This document shows, piece by piece, positions 58,334 to 64,000 of a DNA stretch of 64,000 bases (position 1 is the first letter of the stretch; every line of letters begins with the position of its first letter). The notes beneath the pieces are model-generated. The model was not told where the DNA came from. It saw only the letters and a program-made list of their open reading frames with translations, and made no database searches. The stretch is from Sesamum alatum. Taxonomy: Eukaryota > Streptophyta > Magnoliopsida > Lamiales > Pedaliaceae. The position numbers and the translations under genes are program-made. The DNA is taken from contig JACGWO010000003.1 in assembly GCA_034509735.1 (NCBI GenBank), positions 6,944,001 through 7,008,000 on the forward strand, in the 5' to 3' direction.

Positions 58334-59771
58334 GGCTGTGCTGTTTTCTGTTTCTCTCCCGTTTTTGGCTCGTTTTTCAAAACTGTTTTTACTGAATTAT
58401 TTTTATGATATTTTCTGCATTATTTTGAACCCGTTGACTTAGAATATTTATTTTTTGAGATTTGAAATTTCCTAAAATAAATATTGCTTTGTTGATGAGG
58501 AATAGGTTTCCTAACAAGATTTAATTCTTACAATTGTTGCACCAATGATCAAGATTTAAATGTAAAATTTCGCTATAATTTCTGCGTTTTATGATGTTGG
58601 ACATCATCGTTATTTTATGGCTTGAGCATGAATAGATCTTGACATGTATTAATATTGCACAAATGTTGGATTTTGGAATTCTTGAATATATGGACATATT
58701 CTTGAATTGTTGGTTTTTGTGTTTCAGAAATTTAATTGTAAGAAAATATTTAAACATGAAAAATGGTGGTGGTCGGCAGCGAGGCCGCACGGCAGACAGC
58801 AGGCATGCTCCTGCGCGCGCGGGCGAGGGCCCGTGCGCACTGCACTGTGTGCGCAGCAGCTGCGCGAGGACAGCACCTACACGCGCGGGCGAGGGCCCGT
58901 GCGCGCGCAGGCGCGCGTCCTGTGCAGGCTGTGCGCCTGGTCGGCGGTTGTGGACCGCTTTTCGGTTTTTCGTTGTTTTTGTGCATTTTCAGAAAAATCT
59001 GATTTTTCTATATAATTCTGAGAATTTTTCTGAATTAATTAACTTGGGGCATTTTAATTTTGGTTGAGATTTTATATTTCATAGAATTAATATTGCCTTG
59101 TTAATTATGGAAAAGGATTTTCCAACAAAAATCGTTGTGCATAGGTTGCACCATTATCCAATATTTGGTGTGAATTTTTTTTGCATGTAATTTCTATATT
59201 TATTTTATGGCATGGGATATCATGGATATTTGAATATCATATTTTACGTGGGATATGTCTTTATGCTATTTGTGTTAATTGGATTGACGAAGGAGGATCA
59301 GAAAGCCCCTAGACCGCATGTATGGTTTATTTATATTTATTTGTTGGGTTGTGGCCTGTGTGCCTCTTTATTTTTCCTCTCTCTCTCTCTCTTCTAGTTG
59401 CCTTGGAATAATAAGGCTTGCTCTCTCCTTCCTAATGTACTCCCCCCAAATGTTTAATTAGGGTTTCTTATTTTGTAATGTAATGAGAGTAGAATTAGTG
59501 GTGAGGTTTTATTTTTGTAAATAAAAGCTGCAAGAGAAGACAAGCCCAAGGTGTTGGAGGCCCATGGACGTAGCTATCAGATGGCCTACGGAGGATCCAT
59601 GGAGAAAGAGCCCGGTGTAGGCCCAAGATGGAGAGCCCAAGAAGATAAAGAGGACTTAGAAGGCCCATTGCATGTAATGGGTTATTAAATCTTGTAATAG
59701 CATAGGGTCTACCCTTAGATTGACCATAGATCCACTGCGAGCTCAGTGGGTCGCATAGGTTTGCGCTTGTG
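58334..59771 (+). other. Copia leader fragment, split by solo LTR-B
   Basis: This aligns with the element 2 leader: GC-rich cassette, CCCCTAGACCGCATGTATGG, TCTAGTTGCC near 59393, ACTCCCCCC near 59440, and the TGACCATAGATCCACTGC block near 59720. Its PBS and LTR are absent on the left, where it meets minus-strand RT. The leader continues at 62095 after the solo LTR-B. Confidence 0.75.
58766..58960 (+). repeat. GC-rich leader cassette
   Basis: About 195 bp with two copies of the word GGCGAGGGCCCGTGCGC (near 58823 and 58887) and many CpGs. Confidence 0.65.
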
Positions 59772-60333
59772 TGAAAGAAATCGGTGGATCGTCCCGGGAG
59801 ATTAACGCGAATAGCGGAAGCGCGAAATAGTGCGTAATAAAAAAATTACAAAGCATAATTAAATGGAATTTAAATCATGCATAATATACATAAACGAATC
59901 AAGGGGTGTGCCCTTGATTCTCCCGGGCGTTTGGTGTATCTCATGTTCAATAAAGCACAACATGGAGGCCATAGAATTGAAACCGAAAAAAACGAAATTA
60001 AGAACCTACCCGGTTGTAGTTTTGTCTTCGTTCGGCTACATGCATTGTTCCCCGTTTTGCACCAAGATCTCAAGAAGAGACCCTCTAAATCATCTCACTC
60101 GCTGCACCGGAAAGCAACGAACCCTTGTGCTAGCAAGAAAATCATTGGGGAGAAGAGACATCGGTACACGCTATCAATTAACGCAACCGGCGTCTCTTAC
60201 GTTCTACCTTGAATAAATCAAGAAGAACAAAATAATATTCTTGGAGAGAAGAAAGAGGAGTGGACGAATTTGAGAGGGAATTTGAGAGATGAGAGTTGTA
60301 GAGAATACTAGGTGTGAGTGTGTGTTTTTTAAG

Positions 60334-60341
60334 TATTTATA
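60334..60341 (-). promoter_or_regulatory. LTR-B TATA box
   Basis: TATAAATA on the minus strand, with TTGAC cores on both strands at about 60389-60450 upstream of it. Confidence 0.6.
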
Positions 60342-60524
60342 GAAGATGGAATTCCTATTCCTTCTCAAACTCTTCCAAAGAGACACACTTTGACTAGGAT
60401 TTTGACCTAGTCAAATCCTAGTCAAATTAGGCTTTGATTAAGTCAAATTAATCATGGCCCTTCATCTCATCATTCTCTAGATCAAATCGTGTCCATCCAT
60501 TTTGATGGGCTTTATGGAATGGGC

Positions 60525-60885
60525 CTATTTAATTCTAAATTAAATATTCCCATGGACTTTATATTAAAATCCTATTTAATATACTAAGCCCATTAATTAA
60601 TTAATGGAATGGACTTTATTTAATTCCAAATTAAATAGTCCATGGACTTTATATTAAATCCTATTTAATACCAAGCCCATTAATTAATTCCATAGAATGG
60701 GATTATTTAATTCTAAATTAAATAGTCCCGTGGACTTTATATTAAATCCTATTTAATATACTAAGCCCATTAATTAATTAATGGAATGGACTTTATTTAA
60801 TTCCAAATTAAATAGTCCATGGACTTTATATTAAATCCTATTTAATACCAAGCCCATTAATTAATTAATTCACCCTTTTAATCTA
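60525..60885 (-). repeat. LTR-B 90-bp tandem repeat, 4 copies
   Basis: Copies of AAGCCCATTAATTAATT start near 60587, 60672, 60763 and 60850, corresponding on the minus strand to the unit at 131-493. Confidence 0.8.
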
Positions 60886-62094
60886 ATTAAAAGGAAAGCC
60901 CATGTTTTGTAAAATTCATAAATCTAATTTATGAACTCAAGCCCGATTATTCCAAATAATTCATCGAAGCTTGAATCTCCAAGAAGTATAATTTAATTCC
61001 ATTAAATTAAACCTTCTCCCGGAATTAATTCCAAATTAATTCCCTTTCATTTGGTGTAGCGGGTGTGACTCTTTAGGTTCACCTTTCAGCTAGACTTGGA
61101 CCTACTTCTTGTTATTTCATAACCAAAGTAGTCCGTTACCATGGGTGGCCATCTAGCAACGGTCCATGGCACTAGAGACTAGGTGAATTTATGGTGTGAA
61201 CATTTAGGCTCCGAGTTATACGCAGGTGCGGTCCTACCGACGCTCGATACGTACGGGTACGGTCCTACTGTCGCCTGTCTCCCGGCCTTTAGTCTAGGGG
61301 TCGGTTCCCATCGTTGACTAGGCAACTATGCATAATGCTCGAGATAGGTTTAACTCGACGTAGGAAATCCTTTCCCACTACATCAAGTGCTATGGCCATA
61401 GACTTTGTGAGTCTAAACCATCTCCGAGCGCATAGGAGATCTTGTTGTCATATCCTTTGACAGGGGACAGATCCTATCTTGGAATTCACCGTTCTTACAT
61501 ACTCCGACTGCACTAGACAAGGCTTATGATGACCATGTGATATAATCGGTCAAATTTTACCAGATCCAAGATACAGCCTTAGTATGTAGGGGACTGCCGT
61601 GATCCTCAAGTCCGAGGACTAATCCCGTACTATCAGAACCGGGAATACGAGTCATACCGACCAAGCCCGAGTAGCTTCTATATGACGATTCCCGCGAGTC
61701 ACCTCAGTCGGCCACTCCCCAGCAGGCCAACCCACTAACACTGCTTAGACGATCCTCGTCACCCGTCGATGAAACATGACAGCAGATGCTTAGTGCAAGT
61801 CTCAAATGGATTCTCGATGCCCTTTCTCGAGATTCCTTTGACTTGGAGTATTTCAGACTGATTGGCGAAACTGATTTCATGAACCTACCTCCAAGCGTAG
61901 TTCCAATTTCCCAAAATGTTATTTCAGTCTGTGGGCGTTTGTTGTGACAGCGTAACGATGCAAGCAGTAAGTACAACAAACTCATGCCTATCAATCCTTA
62001 CTACATTCATTAACATAATATTACTTGTTCACAGATTGACGAATGGTTCTCAGAACAGCCAATACCATTGACTTTCTGGTCACCTATTCTAACA

Positions 62095-62834
62095 TTGTGA
62101 TCATCCTACAGGGGCGTGCTAGGTTTTATTTTGCATGCGATGCGTTTTATATGCTTGTGATTATTCTATATGCTTTATGTATGGTTACATTCATGCTTAG
62201 AATATTTTTGCTATAACGCATGCAATGCACTTAATCTGTGATGAGGTCTCGTTCTATCAAAAGTCTCACTTGGTTGAACCAAGTTAAATATGGACCCTTA
62301 ATAAATGGACTAGGACTCTGGGAGTCTGTCCAAGTCTTCCATCCATGGAAAAAGTGAGGAAGATCTTTTAGGTCGATAGCGTGGTCTCACGAGTCGTGGC
62401 ACGACTATTGTGCTTAAAAGAAGTTGCATTTTGTCATGAACGAGGAGTAGACTGTTGTTACCTGTCTCACGAGTCGTGGAGGTAGCAGTGGGTCTATGAA
62501 TCGGTTGATGGGTCGGGTCTAACACCCGAATAACGTGATTCGCTTGGAGTCCTCGGGATCACGTGAAAGGGTGAGGCAATTATCTTGGGAATCTCGTGGA
62601 ACGAGAATGGTATGGAATACCTCCCACAGGTTCTTTTCTCATGCGAATCGTAAAAGCGGGGTATGGGGGAGATCGTTGTGGATCCCGAGCCCACTGGGAA
62701 AGGATTTCCCGAAAACAACGTTTGAGAGTGCCGTGTTTTCGTAGAAATAGTGGGAGAGGTTAAGGACTAAGGACCGAGACTTAACCTTAATATTACTTCA
62801 TTCTGCTTATTATTTCTTCTTTATATATTTGTGA
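62095..62834 (+). other. Copia leader, continuation to gag
   Basis: Continues the leader after the solo LTR-B. It holds paired palindromes at 62388-62398 and 62468-62478, the CGTAAAAGCGGGG block near 62650 and the AAATAGTGGGAG block near 62745, then the gag ATG. No other coding is seen. Confidence 0.8.
62388..62478 (+). promoter_or_regulatory. Paired CACGAGTCGTG palindromes
   Basis: Two perfect copies, 62388-62398 and 62468-62478, 80 bp apart, in the same setting as those of elements 1 and 2. Confidence 0.5.
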
Positions 62835-62926
62835 ATGTCTAAGTATCCACCAAACACATCACTAAGAGGCTTATTAAAAGGGAACCAATTACACAAATTG
62901 ACTGCGAAATCTTAAGATGGTCTTAG
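62835..62926 (+). pseudogene. Copia gag start, remnant
   Basis: The ATG at 62835 gives MSKYPPNTSLRGLLKGNQL, then HKLTAKS and a stop at 62913-62915. The start and position match the gag of elements 1 and 2, but similarity fades after MSK. The rest is cut by an LTR at 62927. Confidence 0.55.
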
Positions 62927-64000
62927 TGTTAGAATAATTGACCAGAAAGTCAATTGGATTGGTTGTTCTGGGAACTATTCGTCGATCTTTATCAAAGTAA
63001 TATTATACTGATGGATAAAGTAAGTATTCATCATTGGCAAAATGTGTTTGTTGTGCTTACTACTTACATTTGAATGGTGTTTCAATGTCACAACAAATGC
63101 CCACAGACCGATTGGTAAAACCCATTGAGTTGAGCTGCGCATAGGTTGGCGGCTATGAAACCAACTCCTTGAGGGTCGGTCTGAAACGTTCCAAGTCAAG
63201 GACCTCGAGACTGGGCCTCGAGTGTCCTATAGAGACTTGCACTAAGTATTGCATTCAATGGGTGAGTGCCGAGTTTCATCGGTGCCAGACGTGGGTCGTC
63301 TATGCAATTTTAGTGGGTTAGTTGGCAAAGTAGTCGACTGACTGAACTGACTCGCGAGAATCGTCATATGGAAGCCTTGGAGGCTTAGTCGGTATGACTG
63401 GAATTCTCGGTTCCGATAGTACGGGATTAGTCCTCGGACTTGAGGAATCATGGCAGTCGCTTGCATATGAAGGTTGTATCTTGGATTTGGCGAGAGGTGA
63501 CCATGTCTTTGATATGACCATTATAAGCCTTGTCCAGGGCAGTCGGAGTATGTAGTGAGGACGATGGATTCCAAGATAGAATCTGTCCCCCGTCAATATT
63601 TGACAGTTATGTCTTCTATGCGCTCTGAGATGGTTTCAACTCATTAAGTCTACGGCCATAGCGATTGGTCGAGTAGGGAATGGTTCCCTAGGTCGATCAA
63701 TAGAGTAAACGCGTCTCGAGTTTGTACGATAGTTTCCTAGTCCAGGATGGGAACCGACACCCAATTCCATGCCCTAGACTAAGGTCGGGAGATGGTTGAC
63801 AAAGGACTGTACCTGTATGGAATTCGGAGCCTAAATGTTTACGCCAACATTCACCTAGTCTCTAGTGTCATTGACCGTTGCTAGACGGCCACCTTGGTAA
63901 CGGGCATTTCTGATTAATGGTTAATCAGAAATAATTAATTAAATTGGATTTAACTAATCACTTGTGTTGGACACAAGCCCAAGTCTAACTGAGGGTGAAC
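62927..64000 (+). mobile_element. LTR-D-like LTR, running off the window
   Basis: Starts TGTTAGAATAATTGACC with left flank CTTAG. Its first ~60 bp resemble LTR-B (AGAAAGTCAATTGGATTGG), while the later part (GGTTAATCAGAAATAATT, TTGTGTTGGACACAAGCC) follows LTR-D at 16590-16690. The 3' end lies outside the window. Confidence 0.75.

Larger units (their letters stand above)
59772..62094 (-). mobile_element. Solo LTR-B with perfect target duplication TTGTG
   Basis: A complete 2323-bp LTR on the minus strand, from TGTTAGAATAGG at 62094 to TTTCA at 59772. TTGTG flanks it at 59767-59771 and 62095-62099, inside the leader phrase CTTGTGATCATCC. It defines the full length of LTR-B. TATA box at 60334-60341 (minus), four copies of the 90-bp repeat, near-terminal hairpin around 59896-59920. 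Confidence 0.95.

Overview
The window is plant nuclear DNA, most likely from a eudicot, in a heterochromatic or intergenic region built almost wholly from nested LTR retrotransposons. The signs are Ty1/copia Gag-Pol of the Tork/Angela-like sort, primer-binding sites matching initiator tRNA-Met, a Tat-like Ty3/gypsy gag, plastid-derived DNA, and no intact host gene. No coding region is intact: every gag or pol stretch carries stops, frameshifts, deletions or an inserted LTR.

Four related copia LTR types recur, and I name them here. LTR-A (about 2.2 kb) ends in TTGTCCTTCA. LTR-B (about 2.3 kb) has a 90-bp tandem repeat. LTR-C (about 1.97 kb) has a CA microsatellite after its TATA box. LTR-D is only partly seen. 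All four begin TGTTRGAATA and share a U3 block. A, B and C also share a hairpin near the 3' end whose arms covary.

Layout. 1-1234: LTR-B end. 1235-5382: minus-strand LTR-A element (leader, PBS, 5' LTR); its leader holds a ~450-bp mosaic of plastid DNA (ndhK, psaJ, 23S rRNA). 5383-10111: 3' end and LTR of a Ty3/gypsy element, split by a solo LTR-C. 10112-15604: decayed copia integrase, LTR-A pieces and a Tat-like gag on the minus strand. 15605-22887: LTR-D, truncated LTR-C, truncated LTR-A, and a decayed RT/RNase H. 22888-28844: LTR-A holding a solo LTR-A, then an internally deleted LTR-C element. 28845-38940: a complete but mutated LTR-A copia element (element 1). 38941-41213: rearranged LTR-B and a minus-strand RNase H fragment. 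41214-58151: a 16.9-kb LTR-C element (element 2) bearing three further insertions and flanked by the duplication ACAAC. 58152-64000: the rest of the split minus-strand pol, a copia leader split by a solo LTR-B, and an LTR-D-like LTR running off the window.

The least ordinary signals are the plastid mosaic, the covarying LTR hairpin, the paired CACGAGTCGTG palindromes and hypervariable GC-rich cassettes in the leaders, and dense W-box arrays upstream of the LTR TATA boxes. Coordinates of perfect target-site duplications are exact. Junctions without them are good to about 5-10 bp.
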